DNA from: Actinoplanes sp. KI2
Lineage (GTDB): Bacteria > Actinomycetota > Actinomycetes > Mycobacteriales > Micromonosporaceae
Assembly: GCF_025630775.1 (NCBI RefSeq)
Contig: NZ_JAOSZE010000041.1
Span: 1 to 64,000 of the forward strand
DNA length: 64,000 nucleotides
Reading direction: 5' to 3'
The position numbers were made by a program, and so were the translations under genes. Each line of letters starts with the position of its first letter. The stretch's first letter is position 1. The notes beneath the pieces were generated by a model. The model made no database searches, was not told where the DNA came from, and was given only the letters and a program-made list of their open reading frames with translations. Below, in pieces: positions 18,189 through 27,493 of this stretch.

Positions 18189-18803
18189 ATCAGCGTCGAA
18201 CCACGCATTAACGAGCAGATCCGGGCGCGTGAGGTCCGCCTGGTCGGTCCCGAGGGTGAGCAGGTCGGCATCGTGCCGCTCGAGCGCGCTCTCCAACTGG
18301 CCGCGGACGTCGATCTGGATCTGGTCGAGGTTGCTCCGATGGCGCGGCCGCCGGTGTGCAAGCTCATGGACTTCGGCAAGTTCAAGTACGAGAGCGCACT
18401 GAAGGCTCGCGAGGCGCGGCGCAACCAGCAGCAGACCGTCATCAAGGAGATGAAGCTCCGCCCGAAGATCGACCCGCACGACTACGAGACCAAGAAGGGT
18501 CACGTGGTGCGGTTCCTCAAGGCGGGCGACAAGGTCAAGGTGACGATCATGTTCCGCGGTCGCGAGCAGAGCCGCCCCGAGCTGGGTTTCCGGCTCCTGC
18601 GCCGGCTCAGCGAGGAGATCTCGGAGCTGGGCTTCGTGGAGGCCAGTCCGAAGCAGGACGGCCGCAACATGATCATGGTGCTCGCCCCCCACCGGGCGAC
18701 GAAGGCCGCTGCCGTCGCGGGCAAACCCGCCCGGGAACAGCGCGAGGGCGATGGTGCCGGCACGCCGCCGGCCGAGGCCGCCGCCGACACCACCGCAGAG
18801 TAG
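18189..18803 (+). CDS. infC: Translation initiation factor IF-3, AUC start codon
   Basis: Prevents premature 50S joining and proofreads the initiation codon. The N-terminal residues [20 protein letters not shown] belong to the conserved IF3 N-domain, so translation must begin at or before them. An in-frame TGA lies at 18177-18179, and only GGA-GGC-CCC separates it from ATC at 18189, which follows GAGGAGG by 4 bases. The first GTG (18273) would delete 28 conserved residues. An AUC start therefore fits, giving 204 residues. Rare start codons in infC mediate IF3 autoregulation in E. coli (AUU). The Ala/Glu-rich C-terminal tail is typical of actinobacteria. Confidence 0.93.
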   Translation: MSVEPRINEQIRAREVRLVGPEGEQVGIVPLERALQLAADVDLDLVEVAPMARPPVCKLMDFGKFKYESALKAREARRNQQQTVIKEMKLRPKIDPHDYETKKGHVVRFLKAGDKVKVTIMFRGREQSRPELGFRLLRRLSEEISELGFVEASPKQDGRNMIMVLAPHRATKAAAVAGKPAREQREGDGAGTPPAEAAADTTAE

Positions 18804-18859
18804 ACAGCTTTTCCGCTCGGCCCACCCGGCCGATCGGAAAGATCAGAAAGAGGCTTCAA

Positions 18860-19054
18860 GTGCCGAAGTTCAAGCCCCACACCGGGACCGGCAAGCGGGT
18901 CAAGGTCACCGGCAAGGGCAAGCTGGTCACCGAGCAGGTGGGCAAGCGCCACCGGCTCGAGGGCAAGTCGTCGCACGTCACCCGCCGGATGACCGGCACG
19001 GTCGTCGTGTCGAAGGCCGACACCAAGCGAGTCAAGAAGCTGCTGGGCCGCTGA
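18860..19054 (+). CDS. rpmI: 50S ribosomal protein L35
   Basis: A 64-residue highly basic protein of the large subunit. It starts GTG with PKFKPHTGTGKRVKVTGKGK and ends with the typical KADTKRVKKLLGR. AGAGG lies upstream. Sits between infC and rplT in the universal order. Confidence 0.96.
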   Translation: MPKFKPHTGTGKRVKVTGKGKLVTEQVGKRHRLEGKSSHVTRRMTGTVVVSKADTKRVKKLLGR

Positions 19055-19093
19055 CGCGCGCGCCACACACGTTCCCCTGTTAGGAGTACCGAA

Positions 19094-19486
19094 ATGGCAC
19101 GCGTCAAGCGTTCTGTCAACGCCCAGAAGAAGCGTCGCACCCTGCTCGAGACCGCGAGCGGCTACCGCGGGCAGCGTTCCCGGCTGTACCGCAAGGCCAA
19201 GGAGCAGGTGCTGCACTCGATGCAGTACTCGTACCGCGACCGCCGTGACCGCAAGGGCGACTTCCGCCAGCTGTGGATCACGCGGATCAACGCGGGCGCC
19301 CGGGCCAACGGCCTGACCTACAACCGCCTCATCCAGGGCCTCAAGCTCGCCGAGATCGAGGTGGACCGCAAGATCCTGGCCGATCTGGCCGTCAACGACC
19401 CGGCGGCGTTCGCCGGGATCGTCGAGATCGCGAAGGCTGCCGTCGCGGCCGAGGGCACCGGCGGCGCGGCCGCTCAGGCTGCCTGA
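19094..19486 (+). CDS. rplT: 50S ribosomal protein L20
   Basis: A 130-residue 23S rRNA-binding assembly protein. It begins [20 protein letters not shown] and contains [20 protein letters not shown] and [25 protein letters not shown] precedes the ATG. The C-terminus has a short Ala-rich extension. In other bacteria L20 represses this operon by binding its leader or the infC-rpmI junction. Confidence 0.97.
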   Translation: MARVKRSVNAQKKRRTLLETASGYRGQRSRLYRKAKEQVLHSMQYSYRDRRDRKGDFRQLWITRINAGARANGLTYNRLIQGLKLAEIEVDRKILADLAVNDPAAFAGIVEIAKAAVAAEGTGGAAAQAA

Positions 19487-19502
19487 TCCACGCGTCACCT
19501 GA

Positions 19503-19535
19503 CAGGCGCCTCCCGAGTTGCTCGGGGGGCGCCTG
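19503..19535 (+). terminator. Terminator after rplT
   Basis: A 15-bp stem (one G-U pair) with loop TTG starts 16 bases after the rplT stop: arms CAGGCGCCTCCCGAG and CTCGGGGGGCGCCTG. No T-tract follows. It also precedes the TTG start of the rRNA methyltransferase. Confidence 0.75.
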
Positions 19536-19557
19536 ACTCGTTGGAGAGGCCGGACTG

Positions 19558-20334
19558 TTGACTTTCACGACGCGTACGCCCCGCATTGTCGCGGCCCGGC
19601 GTCTGCAGCGCCGCAAGGATCGCGACCAGACCGGCCGATTCCTGGCCGAAGGCCCGCAGGCGGTACGCGAGGCGCTGGCCGCCGGGGTGGTGCTGGAGTT
19701 GTTCGGCACCGACGCCGCGCTGACCCGGCACGGCGATCTCGCGTTGCAGGCGCCGCAGGTGTCCCCGGTCGACGAGGAGGCGCTGACCGCGCTCACCGAG
19801 ACGGTGCAGCCGCAGGGCCTGGTCGCGGTCTGTGAGCAGTTGGACGTCACGCTCCGGGAGGCCCTCGCCAAACAGCCACGCCTGGTGGCGGTGGTCGCCG
19901 AGATCCGGGATCCCGGGAACGCCGGCACGGTGCTGCGGACGGCCGACGCGGCCGGGGCGAGCGCCGTGATCTTCGCGGGCGACGCCGTGGACCCGTACAA
20001 CGGCAAGTGCGTTCGGGCCTCCGCCGGATCGCTCTTCCACGTCGACGTGGTGCGGACCGGGCTGGCCGTCGTCGACGACCTGCGAGCCGCCGGCCTGCAG
20101 ACGCTGGCGACCAGCGGATACGGCGCGGACGACCTGGACTCGCTGCTGGACGACGGCGCGCTGGCCGGGCCGACCGCGTGGATCTTCGGGTCGGAGGCGC
20201 ACGGGTTGCCCCGGGACGTGCTCGACGCGGCCGACCGGCGGGTGCGGGTGCCGATCTACGGCGGGGCGGAGAGCCTCAACCTGGCCGCGGCCGCCGCGAT
20301 CTGCCTCTACGCGTCGGCGCGGGCGCAGCGATGA
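19558..20334 (+). CDS. TrmH/SpoU family RNA 2'-O-methyltransferase
   Basis: A 258-residue SPOUT methyltransferase. Residues 1-95 form a substrate-binding domain (VAARRLQRRKDRDQTGRFLA); the knotted SAM domain contains motif 1 EIRDPGNAGTVLRTADAAGA, motif 2 IFGSEAHGLP and motif 3 VPIYGGAESLNLA. It starts with TTG. Location between rplT and pheS matches tsnR-like genes of other actinobacteria; a 23S rRNA target is likely, but the exact nucleotide is not known. It overlaps the dehydrogenase start in ATGA. Confidence 0.9.
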   Translation: MTFTTRTPRIVAARRLQRRKDRDQTGRFLAEGPQAVREALAAGVVLELFGTDAALTRHGDLALQAPQVSPVDEEALTALTETVQPQGLVAVCEQLDVTLREALAKQPRLVAVVAEIRDPGNAGTVLRTADAAGASAVIFAGDAVDPYNGKCVRASAGSLFHVDVVRTGLAVVDDLRAAGLQTLATSGYGADDLDSLLDDGALAGPTAWIFGSEAHGLPRDVLDAADRRVRVPIYGGAESLNLAAAAAICLYASARAQR

Positions 20335-21344
20335 GGGCTCTGGTCTACGACGCCATCGGCGGCCCAATTTCCTTGAAAGAGATAAAAAACCCGGATTGTC
20401 CGGACGGGGGCGCGGTCGTCGAGGTGCGCGCCACCGGGGTGTGCCGTTCGGACTGGCACGCCTGGCGCGGCCACGACCCGGTGCCGCTGCCGCACGTGCC
20501 CGGCCACGAGTTCGCCGGCGTGGTGGTCGAATCCGACTCGGCACGCTTCGCGGTCGGTGACCGGGTCACCGCGCCGTTCGTCAACGGGTGCGGGGCGTGT
20601 GACTACTGCCGGTCGGGCAACGCGCAGGTCTGCCCCGACCAGACGCAGCCAGGATTCACCCAGCACGGCTCGTTCGCCGAGCGGGTGGTCGTGCGCGCGG
20701 CCGACACCAACCTGGTGCACCTGCCCGACGAGATCGATTTCGTCGGCGCGGCGGCGCTCGGCTGCCGGTTTGCCACCGCGTTCCGGGCCCTGCGCGGCGG
20801 TCCGTGGGAAACGGTCGCCGTCTTCGGCTGCGGCGGCGTCGGACTCTCGGTGGTGATGATCGCGGTGGCCATGGGCGCCCGGGTGATCGCCGTCGACCCC
20901 TCGCCGGCCGCCCGGGCCGCCGCCGTCGATCTCGGGGCCGTCGTGCAGGATCCGGTCGACGTGGACATCGCGATCGACGCCTACGGCTCGGCCGAGACCG
21001 CGCTTGCCTCGGTGCGCAGCCTGCGCCGCGGCGGCCGGCACGTCCAGGTCGGGCTGATGCTCGGCCAGGATGCGCACGCGCCGCTGCCGTGGGACCTGGT
21101 CGTCGCCCGCGAGCTCACGGTGGTCGGATCGCACGGGATGGCGGCCGCCGACTACCCGCCGATGATCGACCTGGTGGCGAGCGGACGGCTCGACCCGCGC
21201 CGGCTGGTCCGGGAGATCGTGCCCCTGGCGGCCGCGGGCGCGGCGCTGACCGCGATGGACGACCCGATCGCGCGGGCCGGAGGCATCGTGGTCGCGATCA
21301 ACGAGTATTCTGGCGGGCGTGTCGGACCCGATGATGCTGTTTAG
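20331..21344 (+). CDS. Zinc-dependent alcohol dehydrogenase
   Basis: A 337-residue medium-chain dehydrogenase. Catalytic zinc residues are in GVCRSDWHAW and GHEFAG; the structural zinc is bound by a cysteine cluster (NGCGACDYCRSGNAQVC). The nucleotide-binding fold has FGCGGVGLSVVMIA and Asp-Pro after the second strand, suggesting NAD preference. The substrate is unknown. It is translationally coupled to the upstream methyltransferase, an unusual partner. Confidence 0.88.
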   Translation: MRALVYDAIGGPISLKEIKNPDCPDGGAVVEVRATGVCRSDWHAWRGHDPVPLPHVPGHEFAGVVVESDSARFAVGDRVTAPFVNGCGACDYCRSGNAQVCPDQTQPGFTQHGSFAERVVVRAADTNLVHLPDEIDFVGAAALGCRFATAFRALRGGPWETVAVFGCGGVGLSVVMIAVAMGARVIAVDPSPAARAAAVDLGAVVQDPVDVDIAIDAYGSAETALASVRSLRRGGRHVQVGLMLGQDAHAPLPWDLVVARELTVVGSHGMAAADYPPMIDLVASGRLDPRRLVREIVPLAAAGAALTAMDDPIARAGGIVVAINEYSGGRVGPDDAV

Positions 21345-21375
21345 CCGGCCCGCTGGTCGCGGGCGCCGGATCTGA

Positions 21376-22527
<1,152 letters not shown>

Positions 22528-22532
22528 GCCCG

Positions 22533-25010
22533 ATGAAGACGTCACTCTCGTGGCTCCGGGACTACGTGGAGCTGCCCGCGGACCTCACCGCCGCGCAGCT
22601 GGACAACGCGCTCACCGAGCTGGGCATGGAGGTCGAGTCGATCGTCGACCAGGCCGCCACGGTGAAGGGCGACCTGGTGGTCGGCCGGGTGCTGACCATC
22701 GAGGAGCTGACCGGCTTCAAGAAGCCGATCCGGTTCTGCACCGTGGACGTCGGCAAGGACGTACCACAGGAGATCGTCTGCGGTGCGCGGAACTTCGCCG
22801 AGGGCGACCTCGTCGCGGTCATCCTGCCGGGCGGCGAGCTGCCGGGCGGCTTCAAGATCGGTGCCCGCAAGACGTACGGCCGCAACTCGAACGGCATGAT
22901 CTGCTCGGCCGCCGAGCTGGGGCTCTCCGGCGACCACTCCGGCATCATCGTGCTGCCCGCCGGCTCGGGCACCCCCGGCGAGGACGCCCGGCCGCTGGTG
23001 GGGCTGGACGACGTGCTGGTCGAGGTGGAGATCACCCCGGACCGGGGCTACCAGATGAGCCTGCGGGGTCTGGCCCGCGAGCTGTCCTACCCGTTCGAGG
23101 CCGCGTACACCGATCCCGCGCACATCCCCGCCCCCGGCGCGACGGCTTCCGCGCCGTACGAGATCAAGGTCGAGGACACGATCGGCTGTGACCGCTTCTC
23201 GGCCCGGGTGGTCCGCGGCATCGACCCGAACGCGTCGTCGCCGGAGTGGATGCAGCGCCGCCTGCTGCAGGCCGGCATCCGGGCCATCTCGCTGCCGGTC
23301 GACATCACCAACTACCTGATGCTCGAGCTCGGCCAGCCGATGCACGTCTTCGACCTCGGCCGGCTCAACGGCCCGCTGGTGGTGCGGCGGGCCCGCCCCG
23401 GCGAGAAGCTGACCACGCTGGACGGCGTGGCCCGGGTGCTCGACGCCGAGGACATGGTGATCTGCGACGACACCGGACCGATCTCGCTCGCCGCGGTGAT
23501 GGGCGGCGAGACCAGCGAGTGGCAGCCGGAGACGGTGGACGTGCTGCTCGAGGCCGCGCACTGGGACCCGATCATGGTCGGCCGCACCGCGCGCCGGCAC
23601 AAGCTGTTCAGCGAGGCCGCGAAGCGCTGGGAGCGGTGCGTCGACCCGACCCTGACCCTGCCCGCTCTGGAGCGGGCGGTGCAGATCCTCACCGCGCACG
23701 CGGGCGGCGTCGTCGACGAGCGGGTGCTCGACCTCGACCACGTCCGCAAGCCCGGCGTGATCCTGCTCGACCCGGCGCTCCCGGCCCAGCGGATCGGCGT
23801 GCCCTACCCGGCCGAGCGGGTCGTCGAGCTGCTCACCCAGGTCGGCTGCACGGTCGCCGGGGTTCAGCCGCTCGAGGTCACCCCGCCGGCCTGGCGCCCC
23901 GACCTGGTCGCCCCGATCGACCTGGTCGAGGAGGTCGCCCGGCTCGGCGGGTACAACGACATCCCGAGCCTGCTGCCGCCGGCCCGCGGCGGCACCGGGT
24001 TCAGCGCCGCCCAGCTGCGGCGGCGCACGGTCGGGCGGGCGATGGCCGAGAACGGGTACGTCGAGGTCCTGTCCTACCCGTTCGTGGCGCCGGGGCTGGC
24101 CGACGCGCTCGGCTACCCCGAGGACGACCCACGGCGCAGCGCGGTCCGGCTGACCAACCCACTGTCCGAGGAGGAGCCGCTGCTGCGTACGTCGCTGCTG
24201 GGGCCGCTGCTCGGCACGCTCAAGCGCAACCTCGGCCGGGGCCTGCGCGACCTGGCGCTGTACGAGATCGGCTCGGTGTTCCTGCCGAGCGGCTCGACCA
24301 CCCCGCCGCCGGCGATGGGCGTCGACCGGCGGCCCAGCGACGCCGACTGGCAGGCGGCCAACGCGTTCGTCCCGAACCAGCCGTGGCACCTGGCCACGGT
24401 GGCGACCGGCGAGATCGAGCCCTCCGGCTGGTGGGGTCCGGGCCGCCCGGCGACCTGGGCGGACGCCGTCGAGGCGGCCCGGATCGCGCTGGCCGCCGCG
24501 GGCATGGCGGCCGACCGGGTCACGGTGGCGGCGACCGAGCTCGCGCCGTGGCATCCGGGCCGGTGCGCGGCGATCGCCGTGGACGGGGTGGTGATCGGGC
24601 ACGCGGGTGAGCTGCACCCGGCCGTGCTCTCGGCGCTGGAGCTGCCGAAGCGGACCGTGGCGATGGAGCTCGACCTCACCGCGATCCCGGCCGCGCCGGT
24701 GGTCCAGGGCGCGCGGATCTCCTCGTTCCCGCCCGCGCTGATCGACGTGGCGCTGGTGCTCGACCGGGCCGTGCCGGCCGCCGGGGTCGAGGCGGCGCTG
24801 GCCGCCGGCGCGGGGGAGCTGCTCGAGTCGGTGGCGCTCTTCGACGTGTACGAGTCGGACCAGCTCGGCGAGGGGAAGCGGTCGCTCGCTTACAAGCTGA
24901 CGTTCCGCGCCCCGGACCGCACGCTGACCTCCGAGGAGGCCCTCGCCGCCCGGGACGCCGCGGTGGCCTCGGTGTCCGCGAAGTTCGGGGCCACGCTCCG
25001 CGGCGCGTAA
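22533..25010 (+). CDS. pheT: Phenylalanyl-tRNA synthetase beta subunit
   Basis: An 825-residue subunit. Order of domains: N-terminal MKTSLSWLRDYVELP, an EMAP/OB tRNA-binding domain (about 40-150), B3/B4 editing domain (about 210-400), B5 DNA-binding-like domain (about 410-480), the pseudo-catalytic core, and a C-terminal ferredoxin-fold anticodon-binding domain (ISSFPPALIDVALVLDRAVP through LTSEEALAARDAAVASV). It begins 5 bases after pheS. In Mycobacterium arg genes follow shortly; here a 28-kb block intervenes. Confidence 0.96.
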   Translation: MKTSLSWLRDYVELPADLTAAQLDNALTELGMEVESIVDQAATVKGDLVVGRVLTIEELTGFKKPIRFCTVDVGKDVPQEIVCGARNFAEGDLVAVILPGGELPGGFKIGARKTYGRNSNGMICSAAELGLSGDHSGIIVLPAGSGTPGEDARPLVGLDDVLVEVEITPDRGYQMSLRGLARELSYPFEAAYTDPAHIPAPGATASAPYEIKVEDTIGCDRFSARVVRGIDPNASSPEWMQRRLLQAGIRAISLPVDITNYLMLELGQPMHVFDLGRLNGPLVVRRARPGEKLTTLDGVARVLDAEDMVICDDTGPISLAAVMGGETSEWQPETVDVLLEAAHWDPIMVGRTARRHKLFSEAAKRWERCVDPTLTLPALERAVQILTAHAGGVVDERVLDLDHVRKPGVILLDPALPAQRIGVPYPAERVVELLTQVGCTVAGVQPLEVTPPAWRPDLVAPIDLVEEVARLGGYNDIPSLLPPARGGTGFSAAQLRRRTVGRAMAENGYVEVLSYPFVAPGLADALGYPEDDPRRSAVRLTNPLSEEEPLLRTSLLGPLLGTLKRNLGRGLRDLALYEIGSVFLPSGSTTPPPAMGVDRRPSDADWQAANAFVPNQPWHLATVATGEIEPSGWWGPGRPATWADAVEAARIALAAAGMAADRVTVAATELAPWHPGRCAAIAVDGVVIGHAGELHPAVLSALELPKRTVAMELDLTAIPAAPVVQGARISSFPPALIDVALVLDRAVPAAGVEAALAAGAGELLESVALFDVYESDQLGEGKRSLAYKLTFRAPDRTLTSEEALAARDAAVASVSAKFGATLRGA

Positions 25011-25015
25011 CTCCA

Positions 25016-25064
25016 CAAGATCGCGTACTACCGCCGAAGCTCACTCCGGTAGTACGCGATCTTG
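25016..25064. terminator. Perfect 18-bp inverted repeat between pheT and merR
   Basis: CAAGATCGCGTACTACCG at 25016-25033 is exactly complementary to 25047-25064, with a 13-base loop. It lies 5 bases after the pheT stop and, on the other strand, includes the last codons of the MerR-type gene (KIAYYR). It can serve as a bidirectional terminator for the two convergent genes. Confidence 0.8.
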
Positions 25065-25393
25065 TTGCGGATGTGCTCGCGCTGGCGCAGCAGCGTGTCG
25101 ATCCGCTCCTGCACGTCCCGGTCGTGCTCCTCGAGCAGCGCTATCCGGTCGGCGATCGTCGCCTCGTCCCGGGTGAGCTCGGTGAACTCCAACATCCGGG
25201 CGATCGGCATGCCGGTGTCGCGCAGGCAGCGCAGCATCTCCAGCCAGCCGACGTCGTCGTCGCGGTACTGCCGGCGGCCGCCGGAGGTGCGCCCGACGCT
25301 CTCCAGCAGGCCGATCTTCTCGTAGTAGCGCAGCGTGTCGAGGCTGAAGCCGGTCTTCTCGACGACCTCTCCGGGGGTGTACATGGTGGACAT
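25028..25393 (-). CDS. MerR family transcriptional regulator
   Basis: A 121-residue regulator. The N-terminal winged helix-turn-helix reads YTPGEVVEKTGFSLDTLRYY EKIGLL in two blocks, followed by RRQYRDDDVGWLEMLRCLRD and a C-terminal coiled coil (IADRIALLEEHDRDVQERID) that mediates dimerisation. There are no effector cysteines, so it is not a metal sensor; it resembles stress or aldehyde-responsive members. It is preceded by a hypothetical gene 5 bp upstream. Its last codons are part of the shared terminator hairpin. Confidence 0.92.
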   Translation of the reverse strand: MSTMYTPGEVVEKTGFSLDTLRYYEKIGLLESVGRTSGGRRQYRDDDVGWLEMLRCLRDTGMPIARMLEFTELTRDEATIADRIALLEEHDRDVQERIDTLLRQREHIRNKIAYYRSELRR

Positions 25394-25398
25394 GACCG

Positions 25399-25731
25399 TC
25401 AGGCTAACCGGGATTTGAGCAGGCGGCGGGCATGGTCTCGCTCACTCGCGCCGACCCGCGCGCAGCCCGACTCGATCAGCCGCCAGTCGCCGCCGGCCAG
25501 CGCTTCGTCGATCCGCCGGCGTACCTCGTCGACGCGGTCGGGCTCGGTCGCGAAGAGGATCCGCAGCCGGACGGTGTCGCCGTCGCGCACGACGCCGGTG
25601 TGATGCGGGGCGAGCGGGCAGGGCGGCTCGTGCTCCCAGTGCCCGCACAGGGCGGTGGTGATGGCGGCGCCGGGCGCCCCCTCGTCGGCCACCGCTTCGA
25701 GAGTCGCGCCGTGCGCGTACGCCTGCCGCAT
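25399..25731 (-). CDS. Conserved hypothetical protein (MerR-linked)
   Basis: A 110-residue protein of unknown function. The middle contains CGHWEHEPPCPLAPHHT, a Cys/His-rich stretch that could bind metal, followed by a predicted alpha/beta segment (VRLRILFATEPDRVDEVRRR IDEAL, in two halves). It ends 5 bases before the MerR-type gene, so the two are probably co-transcribed and may be functionally linked. I know similar small actinobacterial proteins, but no function. Confidence 0.6.
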   Translation of the reverse strand: MRQAYAHGATLEAVADEGAPGAAITTALCGHWEHEPPCPLAPHHTGVVRDGDTVRLRILFATEPDRVDEVRRRIDEALAGGDWRLIESGCARVGASERDHARRLLKSRLA

Positions 25732-25784
25732 TTCACCTGCCTCTCGTCACCTCGAAGCGTACTATCCGTGCCAGGCTAGATCTT

Positions 25785-26474
25785 GTGGAGAGACGACAAC
25801 GGCCCGGCTACGCCGGAACGGGCCCCGGCGAGTTCACCCCCGACGGTTGCGCCGTCGATCTCTACCGGCGGCTCCCGGTGCGGGACGAGCCACAGATCAT
25901 CGCCGCCGCCGCGCCGCCGCCGGGCACCCTCCTCGAGCTGGGCTGCGGCGCCGGCCGGGTGACCAGGGCGCTGGCCGAGATCGGGTACGAGGTGACCGCC
26001 GTCGACGAGAGCGCGGCGATGCTCGGCTTCGTCACCGGCGCGTACACCGTGCAGAGCGCGATCGAGGACCTGGCCCTCGACCGGGTCTTCGACGTCATCC
26101 TCCTCAGCTCGTTCCTGGTGCACGCCCCCGACGTCGCGGTCCGCGGGCGAATGCTGCGGGTCTGCCGCCGGCACGTCGAGGACGACGGCACCGTGATCAT
26201 CCAGCGGGAGGGCGCCGGCTGGCACACCAGGATCCCCCGGCAGAACCCGATCGCCGACGGCCACAGCCGGGTCACCGCCTCCGACGACATCGGCGACGGC
26301 GTGCGTGAGGTGCACGTCGAGTACGACTTCCCGGACGCCCACTGGACCCAGACCTTCCGTTCCCGCCCGCTGACCGTCCAGCAGTTCGAGACCGCCCTGC
26401 GCGAGGCGGGCCTGTTCGTCGAGCGTTATCTGACCCCGGACGGGACGTGGGTGGCCGCGTCCCCGATCACCTGA
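25785..26474 (+). CDS. SAM-dependent methyltransferase
   Basis: A 229-residue class I methyltransferase. Motif I is LLELGCGAGRVTRALAEIGY, the acidic residue of motif II is in VTAVDESAAML, and motif IV is FDVILLSSFLVHAP. The C-terminal half is a variable substrate region ending in PLTVQQFETALREAGL. The substrate is unknown. It begins with GTG, preceded by TACTAT at 25760, a possible -10 box. It is divergent from the MerR pair and 11 bases upstream of an LLM flavoprotein gene. Confidence 0.82.
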   Translation: MERRQRPGYAGTGPGEFTPDGCAVDLYRRLPVRDEPQIIAAAAPPPGTLLELGCGAGRVTRALAEIGYEVTAVDESAAMLGFVTGAYTVQSAIEDLALDRVFDVILLSSFLVHAPDVAVRGRMLRVCRRHVEDDGTVIIQREGAGWHTRIPRQNPIADGHSRVTASDDIGDGVREVHVEYDFPDAHWTQTFRSRPLTVQQFETALREAGLFVERYLTPDGTWVAASPIT

Positions 26475-26485
26475 AGGGCCCGCAC

Positions 26486-27487
26486 ATGTCGCGTCCCCTG
26501 CGCAAGCTGGGTTTCCTGACCATCGGCCTGTTCGACGGCGACGACCCCCGCCCCGGACACGAAGCGACCCTGGAGATCATCAAGTTGGGCGAGGACCTGG
26601 GCTTCGACAGCGCCTGGGTACGCCACCGCCACCTCCAGTACGGCATCTCGTCCCCGGTCGCGGTGCTCGCCGCGGCCTCCCAGCGCACCTCGACGATCGA
26701 GCTGGGCACCGCCGTGATCCCGCTCGGCTGGGAAAATCCGGTGCGCCTGGCCGAGGACCTGGCCACCGTCGACATCCTGTCCGGCGGCCGCCTCAACCCC
26801 GGGGTCAGCATCGGCCCGCCGATGCACTACGACAAGGTCAAGGGCGCGCTCTACCCCAACACCGCCGAGGCCGAGGACTTCACCTACCGCCGGGTGCGCA
26901 GACTGCTCGATTTCGTACGCGGTGAGCCCGCCACCGACTTCCACGGGACGGAGGGCTTCGAGGTCTTCTCGAACCGGGTCGAGCCGCACTCGCCGGGCCT
27001 GGCGAGCCGGATGTGGTACGGCGGGGCCAGTCTCCGCTCGGCGCAGTGGTCCGGCGAGCACGGCATGAACTTCCTGACCAGCAGCGTGGTCAAGGCCGAG
27101 GAGGGCGACGACTTCGCCGAGATCCAGCTCTCGCACATCCGCACGTTCCGCGCCCACCACCCCGACGGCGACCGGGCCCGCGTCTCCCAGGGCCTGGTGG
27201 TGATCCCCACCGACACCGCGACGCCGGAACAAAAATCCAAATATCTCGCGTACGCCGAGAAGCGCGCGCCCCGCACCAGGTCCCCGCAGGGCCCGGCCCG
27301 CATGCTCTTCTCCATCGACTACGTAGGCTCCGCCGCCGAGATCGCCGACCGGCTGCACGCCCACGCCGCCTTCCGGGAGATCGACGAGGTGGCGTTCGCC
27401 CTGCCGTTCAGCTTCGACCACGCCGACTACGTCCAGATCCTCACCGATATAGCCACCGAGCTGGGCCCCGCCCTCGGCCGCCGCTAG
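26486..27487 (+). CDS. LLM class flavin-dependent oxidoreductase
   Basis: A 333-residue luciferase-like monooxygenase. It starts MSRPLRKLGFLTIGLFDGDD and contains the barrel signatures GEDLGFDSAWVRHRHLQYG, LGTAVIPLGWENPVRLAEDL and LSGGRLNPGVSIG, with a cofactor-site-like region around MWYGGASLRSAQW. FMN/F420 dependence is inferred from the family. The frame is open upstream to 26447, but the ATG at 26486 follows the methyltransferase stop and fits the family N-terminus better. It is convergent with the ABC permease gene. Confidence 0.88.
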   Translation: MSRPLRKLGFLTIGLFDGDDPRPGHEATLEIIKLGEDLGFDSAWVRHRHLQYGISSPVAVLAAASQRTSTIELGTAVIPLGWENPVRLAEDLATVDILSGGRLNPGVSIGPPMHYDKVKGALYPNTAEAEDFTYRRVRRLLDFVRGEPATDFHGTEGFEVFSNRVEPHSPGLASRMWYGGASLRSAQWSGEHGMNFLTSSVVKAEEGDDFAEIQLSHIRTFRAHHPDGDRARVSQGLVVIPTDTATPEQKSKYLAYAEKRAPRTRSPQGPARMLFSIDYVGSAAEIADRLHAHAAFREIDEVAFALPFSFDHADYVQILTDIATELGPALGRR

Positions 27488-27493
27488 TGCTGG

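Noticed and set aside
22542-25016. 824-codon minus-strand frame opposite pheT
   Set aside because: Shadow of pheT; no domain, start signal or plausible composition.
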